NCBI GenBank assembly: GCA_000729835.1
Contig: JFHB01000060.1
Span: 1 to 64,000, forward strand
Reading direction: 5' to 3'
DNA: 64,000 bases
Source: Atkinsonella hypoxylon
Taxonomy: Eukaryota; Ascomycota; Sordariomycetes; Hypocreales; Clavicipitaceae
The notes beneath the pieces were generated by a model. It made no database searches. It was not told the origin of the DNA and saw only the letters and a list, made by a program, of their open reading frames with translations. The first letter of the stretch is position 1; the number at the start of each line of letters is the position of its first letter. Made by a program: the position numbers and the translations under genes. Positions 11,102-22,967 of this stretch are shown here, piece by piece.

Positions 11102-12769
11102 TCATTCACCAGTCTGGCTACCACTTGAGAATCGCGTGCTTTCATCAACTGCAGATCGGCTACATCGCTTCCACAACGGCGGTCCTCCGATAAAGATCGC
11201 ACACGAAATAGACGTGGTGGTAGAGACGATGGCGAGGTTCCAACCCAACGTTGGCCAGCCATCGTTCTCGCAAATGAATCCCCCTAGTAAGGGCCCTGCC
11301 ACTGTCCCAAGGGAGTAGGCAATGTTGTAAAGAGCGTACGCAAGGGCAACCGGTTTCGCTCCTCGGCCACGGAATCTTTCTTCTATCGCGTAGGTGACTT
11401 CAGCAGTTACTGGTCCAAAGGTGAATGTTGCTCCCACCCCAACGCCGGCTAGCAATCCACAGAGAAGGATCTTCTGAGACAAGCTGTTCTCAGTCACGAA
11501 CCGCAGGCAGAGCAGAAACGGGGTGTACAGCCCGAATCCGAAGGCGGACAGCCAGCGAGGCCCATTTCGGTCGCAGAGACGTCCGACCAGTGGTCCGAGG
11601 CACATGGGGAGGACGAGCGGTAGGAAGATGAGCCCCGTTCCGATGGAATCCCAGTGGAAAAGACGCTCGACGAAAAGGGGGAGGGTGCCGTCAAAAGCTG
11701 ATAATACAATGGCCTCGGCCACCGTGCCCCAAAGTGCGGCAAGGAGGCGAGGACTTCTGAATAACCCCATGATCTCGCCGAATGACAAGCATGGCGGTTT
11801 CTGGACTGCAAGGCTTTCGCTATCATAGGATATAATCTGCGGGGACTTGTTCTCCCTGGTAGATGTTGCTGTGGGCGTCTCCGTGGCGTCTGTGTCGTCG
11901 GACTTGTCTGTCATCTGCGACGCTGTACTGTTGGTTCGATTCAGCCACTTCGCAGCGACCTTTTTCTCAATGACCAACAGTCGCAGAATAATGTCAGCGG
12001 CAATGGTAGCAAAGCACATGGCCCAAACGTCGTAATATGACCCCTTTCCGTACGCTAGACCCCCTAGCAGCGGAGACGTTAACGTTCCCAGGCTCAGAGC
12101 TATCCCTATCCAGCCCATAGCCTGGCCGACTCGCTCGCTCGAGACTGTGTCCACCACCAGGGCCAAGCCAACGGACCAGGTCAGAGCACTGGTCATGCCT
12201 TGAAATATTCGCCCGAGGATGAGCATAGTTACGTTCCTCATGAAGCATAGAACAAAGGTGGCCGAGGCCAGGAGGACGAGTCCTATCAGCATGGGGGTCC
12301 GTCGGTCGTTGGTCCGGTCGGCAAGTATGCCCCAGATGGCTTCACGTACTTATTAGTATATCTCCATTTTCGCAATATAGGAGATTATAGTAGCATATGG
12401 ACCTACGAGCAGATATAAGGATAGCCACACCGAATGCCGCCAGGGAAATGGACGTCCATAACTGCACTAGATGTCGATTTAGCATAAGGCCATATTGGGC
12501 CATAGAATGCGCTTTGTTACCTTTATCTTCGGGAACACCAACTTGGTTGATCAGGGCAAACGGCAGAACAGGGACAATGACAGCATAAGGAAAGACGTCC
12601 TGCCGGCCATCAAGTCAGCATATTTTGTCTACAAAGCAAGCTCGCTCGGACGTATACTTACCGTGAATACAGCCGTTGACACCATGAGCATAATCAACTT
12701 CGCGGATGAGCGGACCTCCAAGAACAGCGGCCGCTTTCCCTTCCTTGAGATGGTTGCCCAGATACCCAT
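11102..12769 (-). CDS. MFS transporter, DHA1 family (drug:H+ antiporter type)
   Basis: Exons, in coding order, are 12769-12662, 12599-12521, 12466-12407 and 12339-11102, giving 494 aa. The start MGIWATISRKGKRPLF has a good context (GCAGCCATGG) and an in-frame stop just upstream. TM1 spans the first intron (LIMLMVSTAVFT then DVFPYAVIVPVLPFAL), and ILADRTNDRRTPM is the loop 2-3 motif A of the superfamily. About 12 hydrophobic segments are present with a hydrophilic central loop (~200-250). The IIPVLP-type motif and loop fit the DHA1 (VMAT-like) group common in fungi. The substrate cannot be told from sequence. No biosynthetic or regulatory gene lies beside it, so there is no hint of a metabolite cluster. 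Branch points such as CTAAT are visible. Confidence 0.9.
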
Positions 12770-13683
12770 GGCTGCCGTCCGAAGAGTCTACGGCAACGTC
12801 CTCCCGCGGCTCTTCAATCCAGATAAGACGTGTCGGGAGAAAAAGAATACACGGCAAAAAGGCAGGGCCTGCTCATTATCAATGCGAGCTTCCTATCCAA
12901 TGAGCTTGATTGCAATCGCAAAATCTCCATGGGGACCCAGCAATGCCGTGGAAAGTGCGAGTGCGGGCATACGGAGATATCAAAGCCGTGCTTGAGGATA
13001 TAACTAGGTAAGGAAGCAAAGAGGAGATGCCGAACTTAATACTCTTATTCGCATAGCTGTATGACTAACGAAGCCAAGAAAGTTGTTCCTCCCAATACAC
13101 TTTCCACTTGGGCCCCAAGCGCCCGCACACTCCGCAGCCACTGTGTAGCTATTTCACGACATGGCTGAACCTTCACGCAGCCATACAGGCACAGATTCGC
13201 TTCATCTACACCATATTAGTCGAGCGGTTTGCTTCTATTGGTGTCGTCTAGGACTAGTTTGTCAAGTCTGTGGAGCAAAGGCTGGAGGAGAGCCCTAGAT
13301 GGTAACTCGCATGGTGATTTGCAAAGATGCTGTGGCGCAATGGGCTACGAGTCGAGCCAGGTAGATGCCGAACGATCTTGGGAAGGGAGGCAGCGCTATC
13401 TTGCTTCGCTGTATTTCTAGTCATATGGTGGAAACGATCAGCGATGCAGAGCGAGCATGGAACACTGTTGAATGCAAAGCCATCTTGGGATTTAAAATAC
13501 GCTTAATGGGGGAGATCGTTTGTTGTCCGCTAACAGCCCGTGGACAGCCCGTAGTGCCGCATTTATGTCTTCATGGCGTGAAAGTACCTGTCGAGAAGTG
13601 AGCGGGTTGGAGCAAATCTCAGGAGCAAGTGGCCATCCCTATTAGCAAAAGAGTCGTGTGCTGTTGTCAATCGGTTTCTCGTT

Positions 13684-13739
13684 GAATGGACATCATCATG
13701 GCTGGATAACGCAAGGCCTGCGGTCCTTCGGGCGACGTT
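13684..13739. repeat. Dispersed ~57-bp element, copy A
   Basis: It matches 18400-18458 in the same orientation with a 20-bp exact core, ATGGCTGGATAACGCAAGGC (13698-13717). The flanks match in part: GAATGGACAT on the left, CGACGTT on the right. No surrounding gene explains it. Confidence 0.75.
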
Positions 13740-15940
13740 CCTCCAAGTGCGAGAAATCAACCAGACGTTTCACGTGCTATAGACATTCACTTTGGACAGT
13801 TCTCGGAACTACCCCTCTTGGAGACGTTTGATCCACTAGAGCAGGATGCAGAGGATGTGCCGGGTGTTACGGTACGTGGGATGCTCGAATGATGTCATTC
13901 CACCAGACTGAAAGACGAAGGGCAAGTCTCGGCCGCCTAAGAACCACTCCGAGTACTCTGTTATAGTCAAAAGGCTGGGTTGCTCTTGATTGATAGATCA
14001 AGTATGCGACAACCTTGTGTTCTTCTGGTAAGACTAAAGCTGTCGCTGCGAGTCGAGGTTTCTAGGGCTAAGACGCCGGCTGAAAGACGTGGTACTTGGA
14101 CTGGACAAGATGCCGCAAGACAAACTTTATGCTCTCGCTTCGAAGCAACTATGCTGCAAATGGACATTCAAATTCTGAAGCTCTATTGACGACAAAGAAT
14201 ATCTCCAACCTTCGCCCACTGAAACTAGTATAGATATGGATTCCATCAAGTTCCATCATTCAGAATTTTCTGTATTCTGACAGAGTTGCAGATTGCTTTC
14301 CAAATAGAACGTTCTGGTCTCCGAGTCGGCTTCAGCAAGGAGTAACTCCATCCACTGACAGCCACAGGCTGAAAAAGAACATTTTGCATACCCTTCAAAG
14401 GATCCCGGGACAGAGTGGTTTAGGTTGATGGTATGGCTGACACAAGCGCAAACTTCATGCTCTGGCGTTCCCGATTCGTCTAGTTCAGTGCGTTTACTGA
14501 TAATACATGGGCAGTCTGACGTGGTGGAAATGAATATTGTACGACGCCGTTGTTACCTTTGGGTCTTCCGTTGCGTTGCGCCTTATGTAGACAGGTACAG
14601 TGTGGCTTTAGTACTCTCATCTACATGCCTTCCTCGGTCGTAAGGATACATCATGGATCGGCTGTCTCTGACTTGTGTTAAACTTGACGGCCGGATGAAC
14701 AGACTATACCTCACTCAAGTGTAAGATGACCTGATTTGTGCCAAAGTCCACTGGGGGACGGAAATCTGCCGGGGAGGGATGTTTGTATGTCACACCTTTG
14801 CACCAAACTGGCGTGACGAGATCCAATAGGGTTGAGATGGACATTTTGGCAGAATTGATTGGGCCACGATGGCCAGATGGTCATGCCTGTGATTTTCCAC
14901 AGGAAGAGCCGTGGAGAATTTGTTCAAGAAAGTCGGGGTTTCAATGATTTCGTTCGTGGTTTCGACTGGGTCAGAAAACACCAAGACTTGGAAGCGTGAG
15001 CCTATCAATGGTAAGTAGCCGCACAGCCATCCAACCATCCAGCCATCCAGCCCTGTGCCTTGAGTTCTGTATCATGCAGTCCGTACCCAGTATGGACTAC
15101 GGAATACCCAGTCAAGAATAATCCGTGACTCGGCATGTTTACCCGCACGCCCCGGCCCACGTATGTACATATACTCTATACATGTGTTCCGTGAGTACGG
15201 ATGAGTAGTGGCCTAGCGTCAAACACAACCTGGTTTGCAACGGCCGGGATGCGGAGAAATTCCCTGGATTGCCGTCATCTGTAGGGATACGGGCCTTGAA
15301 GTGCGAATAATGATTCTGCAATAGAAAGGGCTGAATCTGGTCATAAAGTCCCATTTATTGCCGTATTTCTGTAGTACAACGCTCATGGAGGGGCAAGGTA
15401 CCTTTGTCTACCCTACCCTACCTTGGGCAGGCATCTTGCCTAACGCACCCAAGGTGGGCAGGTAGGAAGTCGACACCGTTGGATGTTTTATTGCCGAGGT
15501 GCGGAGTAAATGGTGCTCAAATCTTCTGCTTGTGAAGGTTGGTCAGCAGGGTTGCCCACATCCATCGTTGGACGATGTCGTGGACGACATGTGTGCGGAT
15601 GGATGATGGCTTCGGATATGTTTCGGGACGCTGGATGGCGTTCTTGAAGAGCGACGATTCCATCCATAGACAGAGCGGCAGCTATACAACAAGCCTTTCA
15701 ACCCAGTCCAATCGATGACCGTCTTCAGATTCATATTTCAACTCAGGGCGTTTGTCGGTCGCTCTCAGCCTGTCATGCACCATTATCACTTGGTCCCCTG
15801 GCATGTCCTTGCATGTCATGGCGTGGGCCTTGAGCTTCGAACTGTATGTAATATCTGGTCGCCTTTGAAATTGCGCTTTGAGACGTTTGTTGACGGCTAT
15901 TTCTCAGCCTTTGTGATTTGACACAGTCATGGCTATATAT

Positions 15941-15993
15941 GAATGAATGAATGAATGAATGAATGAATGAATAAAGAGATAAATAAATAAATA
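15941..15993. repeat. GAAT / AAAT microsatellite
   Basis: About eight GAAT units (15941-15972) followed by AAAT-type units. No coding context. Confidence 0.9.
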
Positions 15994-16237
15994 CGTGGAT
16001 GGGTTCGTGGGCTGAACGTGCAGGCGGGCCCTGCTCTCACCTCTTGCATCTTTCGCATCTTCCACATCACTTGCATCACGCACACGGAGTCGCACCACGC
16101 CATGCTGGACCTGCCGTCGTCGTCGTCGTCCTTTCGTCTCGTCTTATCTGCATTCGACCTGAGTCTATATGCTGGCCAGGCCTCGGGTTCCTTCCTTACG
16201 GCCCGACCCTGTGTTGCAAGCGCCTGCCCGCTCGCCT

Positions 16238-16325
16238 GCCTCCTGCTCCTTCCTGCTTCCTGCTCCTGCCTCCTGCTCCTGCCTCCTGCTCCTTCTTGCT
16301 TCCTGCTCCTGCTTCCTGCCTGCGC
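16238..16325. repeat. CCTGCTCCT-type low-complexity run
   Basis: Imperfect repeats of CCTGCTCCTGCCTCCTGCT on the plus strand, about 600-700 bp upstream of the CDC42 start. Part of a pyrimidine-rich promoter or leader. Confidence 0.75.
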
Positions 16326-16946
16326 TGCGCGTTCTACCATTTCTGGGAGTTGACCTTGATTATATCTGAACAGCTGGTCCTCGCCCTCATCAGCTGCAGC
16401 CAGCGTGCTTGCTTCATCCTGTCAGCAGCCAGAGGCCAGCGGGTAAGGCGATCAGATTGACAAGACCAGATTGTCAATTCCCAGGCTCCCAGCCATCCTG
16501 TGCCCTGTGGCTGACCAACAAGCCATAATTATTGCCTGCCTGCCTTGCCTGCCAGTCAGTCAGTCCAGTCCCCCTCCAGACTTTTGACGTCGATTTTCCA
16601 GTCAATCGGTTCACTCCCGCCCGTGCTACTCCACCTCCACTCGCGCCGCTGACTGCGCTGCACTTGACTTGTACTGTACTGCTGCATCCTCGACCTTTGC
16701 CTTCTCGACCGCTCCGCAATCCCACCCACGCACGCCCACGTCCTCCTCACCGTGTTCGTCTTTGTCTTCGTTCATCATCCTCCATCGCCGCCATCGCCCA
16801 ACACCGCTTCCGCATCCACGCCTATTTCGCGACTCTGCCCCTTTCCCATACGACTTTGCTTGCCATATCTGCGATACTTGATCAACCCTTACGTCAGGAG
16901 CTGTCACGTCACCGCTCAGCGCCACACCACCAACACCACCACCATC

Positions 16947-17963
16947 ATGGCGGTCGTCGCAACCATCAAGTATGTGTCGCTGTTTCCGCCACCCGCGAAC
17001 CCATATGCTTCTGCAGCAGCAGTTCTGCTGCAACGCCCGCGCACCGTGATAGCGCCGTTGTCATCCTCATCATCAATACGCCTCTTTGTCTCAGATAGCT
17101 GTAGCTGCTCCTTGAACCCCATGTGATCGATGAAGTGGTCTTCTTTTTTTCTTGCTGCTCGCAACTTCTCTTCATTTCCGCATTTCCCATGTCCATTGCC
17201 TGTTGGTCTAGCTGAAACTAAGCGTCTCTCTCGTCCTCTAGATGCGTTGTTGTCGGCGATGGTGCTGTTGGCAAGACCTGTCTCCTCATCAGCTACACGA
17301 CGAACAAGTTTCCTTCCGAATACGTCCCGACCGTCTTCGATAACTATGCTGTCACGGTAATGTAAGTACTTGCACGACTAAATAGTCAGCCTCAACGCCA
17401 AAAGCATGGCCGGCTGCTTGTCTAACTCTGCGGCAGGATTGGTGACGAGCCCTATACCCTCGGATTGTTCGATACCGCCGGTCAAGAAGATTATGATAGA
17501 TTGCGTCCTCTCTCATACCCGCAAACCGATGTCTTCCTTGTTTGCTTCAGCGTCACTTCACCTGCTTCTTTCGAAAACGTTCGGGAGAAGTGGTTTCCCG
17601 AGGTTCTCCACCACTGCCCCGGTGTCCCCTGTCTCATCGTCGGCACCCAGGTAGATTTAAGAGAGGACCCAAGTGTCAAGGAGAAGCTTGCGAAACAAAA
17701 GATGGCGCCCGTGAAAAAGGAAGACGGTGACAGGATGGCCCGAGAACTCGGCGCCGTCAAATATGTCGAGTGCAGTGCGCTCACGCAATTTAGGCTGAAG
17801 GACGTTTTTGATGAAGTATGATGCTCCCTTTTTTTATTTATCACTCGGGATTGTGTTTCCTTGTGCAACTACGTTGGCTAACGTGCAAATCCTACAGGCG
17901 ATTGTAGCTGCTTTAGAACCACCGATGCCCAGAAAGAGGTCGCACAAGTGTCTAGTCCTGTGA
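16947..17963 (+). CDS. CDC42: Rho-family GTPase Cdc42
   Basis: A small GTPase that sets cell polarity and hyphal tip growth at the plasma membrane. Exons 16947-16969, 17242-17361, 17437-17815 and 17898-17963 give 195 aa. Visible motifs are P-loop GDGAVGKTC, switch I YVPTVFDNY, switch II DTAGQEDYDRLRPLSYPQTD, and base-binding GTQVDLR (Cdc42/Rho have TQxD/TKxD here) and CSAL. FENVREKWFPEV and CPGVPC separate it from Rac, which has KWYPEV and CPNTP. The C-terminus PRKRSHKCLVL has a polybasic stretch and a CAAX box ending in Leu, which predicts geranylgeranylation. The first intron is long (272 bp) and begins after only eight codons, a frequent layout in fungal Rho genes. Leu replaces the usual His in FPEVLHHC. 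Confidence 0.96.
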
Positions 17964-20900
17964 ACCAGAAGTCTCAGATGGATACAGCGAAAGGGAAACA
18001 AGGACAAATAATACGAAACAAGCAAAAAAGAAAAGAAATAGCCAAGGCACGCATGAACCACTATAATGGATGAGACGACTCCCGCTGCGTATACTGTTGG
18101 TGCATGACTAGAAGGAGACGGGATCTTGTTGACGAGATGGCCTTTGAACAACCAGGGAATTGGGCGAAGCACGGTAACGGCGGTGACAGATGAGGCATAG
18201 CAGACAAGGCATCTGGACCAGTGAACAAGAGCTGGGAGGGCATCCGAAACAGTTGGAGAAGACGGTAGAGAAATACCACATTTCGGTTTGGCTCTTTCTT
18301 TTTTGTCTTTCTTGGTTAGGGATGCACCTTGCAATGAGCCATTGAAGTCTCGTGGACTGGTCACGGCCCGCATTGGTGGCGAATTTGTTCTCTCTGTTTG
18401 AATGGACATGACCAGATGGCTGGATAACGCAAGGCTTCCGGTCATTCGGGGCGACGTTTTCAAGGACCGCATCTGCGAGCTGCCTGTTATTCAACTATAT
18501 ATTTTTCTACGTTTTATATTGACACCCAATATGTGGCGGAACAGGGGGGGATCTTTGTTAAAGCCCTGATTTAATGGTTTTTTTTTTTTTCTTCGTCTTT
18601 TTTGTCTTCCCTCCCCACAACGTTACGTGTTTCGTTCTTTCCATACATGCAAGGTGGGAATGCTTCGATAGGACAGTTTGGCGATTGGAGTGCAAATACA
18701 ACAATGATTCTTATCTCGAAATGGCTCAACATGATGTATGTTGGTAGCAAATTTTGTGATTTCATCCTCGGTGACTGGTTCTGTCTCGTGTACCTGAATC
18801 CGCAGTCTTGAGTAGTTTGCCACACCTATCCCTCAGCAAGACTTGCGCTGCAGGTCACTCATGTGATGACGTGAGGACGGCGGGAAAGGAAAAAAAAGGA
18901 AAAAAAAAAAAGAACGCGAACAAGAATGCGAATGGCTTGGGGTGGTAGCATAGTTAGCCATGTCGTTCTTTGTTCTGGCTGCAGAACCGCACAACCGCCT
19001 TAAGCTTGTTTGAAATTGGTCTTTGCGCAAAGCCATTGGTATTTCTTTCCATGTGAATCATTATCCCAAACACTACGCTTTACTTTCCGAGAAGTGCTCC
19101 AATGTCTGGGAAGTGGATGCGAGGGGCAATCAGGGCATATCGAGTGAGAAGTCTAGAAGCGATGGGCCATGGGCCATGGGAGATCTTCTTCCTTCTTCCT
19201 CTTAGCTCCTTCGAATCAGGTCCATCTGAGCCTATTCCTGCTGTTTCTCCATCTTGCCCTCCCTTTGCACGACACGACGAGCCTGATGCCCTTGAATGAG
19301 AATGGTCCACTAGGATTCGAATGTGCTTTGCTTCCAATGTAACGGGAAAAGGGAGCGTCCACGGCCAAGACTGGTGGAGAAAACGAGCATATGCCAAGTA
19401 TGCACCATGGTCCAAAAGAATGATGCGCCGTACAGACAGGCGATTCTCAGACGATTTTCAGACTAGCAATCCGCGAATCACCTGATACATCCTTTTCCTT
19501 GGCGCGGCCCATGGATCATGCGTTGGATAATCAGTACGTCGTCAACAAGGATGGCTTCATCCAGACTCGAAGGCCTTGTTGGCACCATGGCGGGTCAAGA
19601 AGCGAGCCCGAATCCAGGTCAATGGTAGCGGCGCTCAAACACTCGGGTATATATATAAAAAAAAAGGAAAGCGTAAGGGGTTTGACCCAAAAGGAGGCGT
19701 CAGAAGTTTCACAACAATCAGGTTGGGGAAGCAAAACGAAGCTTTTTTTTTTATTTTTTTTTTTTTTTTTTTTTTCTATGCATCGGGCGACCCACACAGA
19801 CGGCAGAGGCCGCGGTCGACAGAAGATGGAAAAATCTACAATTGATCGGCAGCGGAGGCCCTGGGTTGGCTAACTAGCCCCGGTAGGTATTTGGTAATTG
19901 GTCGTGCGAGAAGTTCTCTAGAGCCAGCAACCCAAGCTGATATTGCATCAAAATGCAATACGACCCCTGGATTATTTTATTTCATCTGCTTTGCAAGCTT
20001 TGCAGGGGTAGTGTAGGCCAATTAGATGGCGTGTTCTGAGACATTTCGGTACTTGAGCTGATTATACAAACGGTTGTAGAAAACAATGCCACTGGATTTT
20101 TTTTCTTTTCTTTCTTTTTTGTCCTTTTTTTTTTCTTTTTTTCTAGCGCCGGTGTTGTTAACGCTTGCGGCCTAGTTGTCCGTGATTAATGCGGTAATCT
20201 CGCGTATCGTGTTAAGCGTCGATGCAATCGCTAGATGGGTGCTATCTTTGTGCAATCATACCAGGGTTGAAATCACATCTGCATCAAGTACTTGGCGTGA
20301 GTGGGCGTTGCTGCAAGCAATGGCTGCAAGCAATGACTGCAGCAGAAGACTTCCCTGCCGGATGGGATTCGGAGAGATTGGCTTGCTCAGCAGTTCAGAA
20401 CTGTCTCAGTAGGACCTGGTCTCTGTCGGTCCGCTGGAGGTCTCATTCCCCCGCCCCGTAGGCGGTGGGTTCGAGGTCACTTGATGTCGCACGCGGCGAG
20501 AACCCGGCTGTATGGAGGTATACATGATTTGGATGGACTTTGCGCAGAGTGCCGTGCCTTGCGCTTTATAATAGCTGCTTTAATTGTTTTTGAAAATGGC
20601 TTACTACATGATGATATTATGTTCGAATCTTTGAAAATAAGATTAGATCCACTTCTGTCCCCCTGCAAGTCAGTGCACAATCGCTAGGGTTAGAGTTAGA
20701 GTGTATGTACATATGTACGGAGGATATTGCTCGCTGTGGTGAATGGCTTTGCCTGATCCCCTTATTACCCTAGATACTTTGCGTAAGTACCTACCTAGGT
20801 AGTCGTCTGGTTGCAGTACACTGTACATAGCACGGTGCATGTCCTCAGTGAAACCCCCCCCCCCCCCTCCCCCCCCTTTGGCCGATCCCCGCCGGGGGTT

Positions 20901-22967
20901 CATTTAACTCTTGCCCGGCTGCCCATCCTAATCCCGTCTGGCCCGTCACTACGTACCTGGGCACCTTGGATTTGCTAGGCCTGTTTGGGTAATTCTGCAC
21001 ACTACAGATGGAGCACTGGCCCAGTTTGTGCCGGCGGCCACTGTTCGCTTACACATGCCGCGCGCCTTGCAGTAAGAAAAGGAAGAGAAGCGAGCAGATG
21101 TTGCTGCTTTCGCGTTGATAGGTGTAGGCACGGATTGACAGTACAGAGTACAGAGCACTGTAATCAATATCAATTATTTAATTATTTAATCAAATTAATT
21201 CATCAAACAGCGCTGCCCGGCTGCTCTTGGCCTGCCTTGCCCCGTGCTAGCCCCTGGCTAGCCCCGTCTCGCCTGCTTTTCCAGCCAACCATGTGTCTGT
21301 ATAACCCAGGCAGCCCCCGCCCCTGATCCAGGCACACGGCTCATATTACCTACCTACTTACCAGACTGTTACCAGACTTCAATCTTGCTCACGCGCGCTG
21401 CATGGAAGCTGCAGGCGGTAATATTATTACGGCTGGGACTACGGAATAGATTGCCTTTACGCAACCCACCAGACGCTTCTTCCCATTGTCCCCGTCTGAA
21501 TACGTCTTTGCCTTCTTGTTTTGTCGATAAGTTGGCTCTCTTTCCATCTCCAGGACTCTCCCTTCTGATCCTACGCATCAGTGACGACTACCGTTTTCTT
21601 TTATAATCATATATGCCTACCAACCTATCTAGGCATGGTACCTGGTAGGTCCGTCTGGCATATTAGTCCTCTTTATCCTTTGCTCATCTACCTCCCGTCT
21701 ACCCATGTCAGCTTTGCGCTGGCAACCGTCAAAGGGGCTCCCCCTCCTTCCCCCCCTGTTCATATCACGCCTCCTCACCCGGCTTTGCTCCACAAGCCTC
21801 CCCAAGCCTCCCAATCCCTCACTCCACTACTCTCGCTTTTACTCACTAAATAACTATTCTCTTTGACCTGACCTGGCCTGACCGCTGACCTGCACCTCTC
21901 CCCTGGGCTGAGAGATGCTGCTGGTGTTCTTCACGGACTGTGCTGTCCTTCCTTGAGCCTATCCTGAGCCTCAGGCCGACCAATCCCCTAAAACTTGTCG
22001 TCGACCTCCACTTTTTGTTTTCCCGCCTGGCCGCCTCCTTCGTCTTTCTAACCACTACGCGCCATCGCTGACTTCGTGCTCCTTTTTCGCCTTCGAGCCT
22101 CCTAGTTGGTTTGTCCTTGGGCTGTTCTGTCCAGATGCCGCTATTCTTGGAATGCTCCTTTTGAGACACCGTCTTCTTCATTTTATTGACACTCGTTTTC
22201 ACCTATTTTGAACATCTTTTAATCCCGTTCTTGCTTCCTCGTCCTTGGTTCCCTGACCTTCGATATCGCCCCTTGAGTCATTTCGTCTCGACAATATCAA
22301 CGAATATTCCTTCCCAAGTATCCAACAAGGTCATCCATCTCCTTGGAGAATCCTTACTAGCTTCGCTTTGAATTGTCGGCCGAATATATCGACCTTTTTT
22401 GCGAATCTTCCTGTGGCTACACAATTTCCGTCGTTACTTCGGACGACTTGAGGCTCGGCACACAGGTTGCTTGCCATACTTCACACTCTTTTATTGCCCT
22501 ATCTTCTTGCCAAAATAACTTCGTGTCGATACTCCATCATTCGCTCGCATTCTGGTATCACATTAGCCCATCTACTTAGCGTATATTTACCGGATTATTA
22601 TTCTATCTTGATCGAACAGGATTACTCTGTAATACATCCGTCTCACTTGCTGACAGACCACTGGCCCCATTACCATTATCTACACTTCAGCTTTGCGCTC
22701 CTTTTGGGCAACTCGCCTCTTTTTCGTTCTATTGACACAGGTAATAGCAAGAGTCTAGCCCCGTGACCCGCTCAGTGCAACTGTTCATCCTTCAAATCGG
22801 CATCGACGTCTCTCAACACCCATTGTACCGAGTCTTTGCGAGGGCAGAGGGCCTTCTTTGACCTTGCGGTTTTTTCTCGTGCCTTTACCAGGGCACGTAT
22901 ACATTTAAAAACGGCTGTTTTATCGCAACTCGGGCGGGGCTCACTTGTCCCCCCTCATCTTCTCGGA
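17964..22967. other. Gene-free stretch between CDC42 and MRN1, including the MRN1 leader
   Basis: About 5 kb without a convincing gene. The left part is the CDC42 3' region and copy B of the dispersed element. Long T tracts lie near 19742-19776 and 20097-20142, and C tracts near 20851-20877. A TACCTAGGTA palindrome sits at 20792-20801. From about 21480 to the MRN1 start the plus strand is strongly pyrimidine-rich, typical of a long fungal 5' leader; several short upstream frames lie in it. Confidence 0.6.
18400..18458. repeat. Dispersed ~57-bp element, copy B
   Basis: Second copy of the element at 13684-13739, with the exact 20-bp core at 18416-18435. It lies about 440 bp past the CDC42 stop. 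Read on the minus strand, it can encode NVAPNDRKPCVIQP; copy A would need a one-base shift to encode the same. Confidence 0.75.

Larger units (their letters stand above)
12770..16946. other. Gene-free stretch between the MFS gene and CDC42
   Basis: About 4.2 kb with only short overlapping reading frames on both strands; I could not build a protein from them. It contains one copy of a ~57-bp dispersed element (13684-13739), a GAAT microsatellite, a CCATCCAG-like run near 15027-15055 and a pyrimidine-rich tract from about 16230 toward CDC42. The right ~600 bp is probably CDC42 promoter and leader. Confidence 0.6.

Noticed and set aside
11102..12769. A secondary-metabolite cluster around the MFS transporter
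   Set aside because: No synthase, oxidoreductase or Zn2Cys6 regulator lies on either side.
17834..18472. A 212-codon minus-strand frame overlapping the last CDC42 exon
   Set aside because: It is antisense to a solid gene and its 3' region, has no recognised domain, and contains part of the dispersed repeat. Treated as chance.
20462..20474. GGTTCGAGGTC, resembling a tRNA T-loop
   Set aside because: No matching acceptor, D or anticodon stem could be paired around it.
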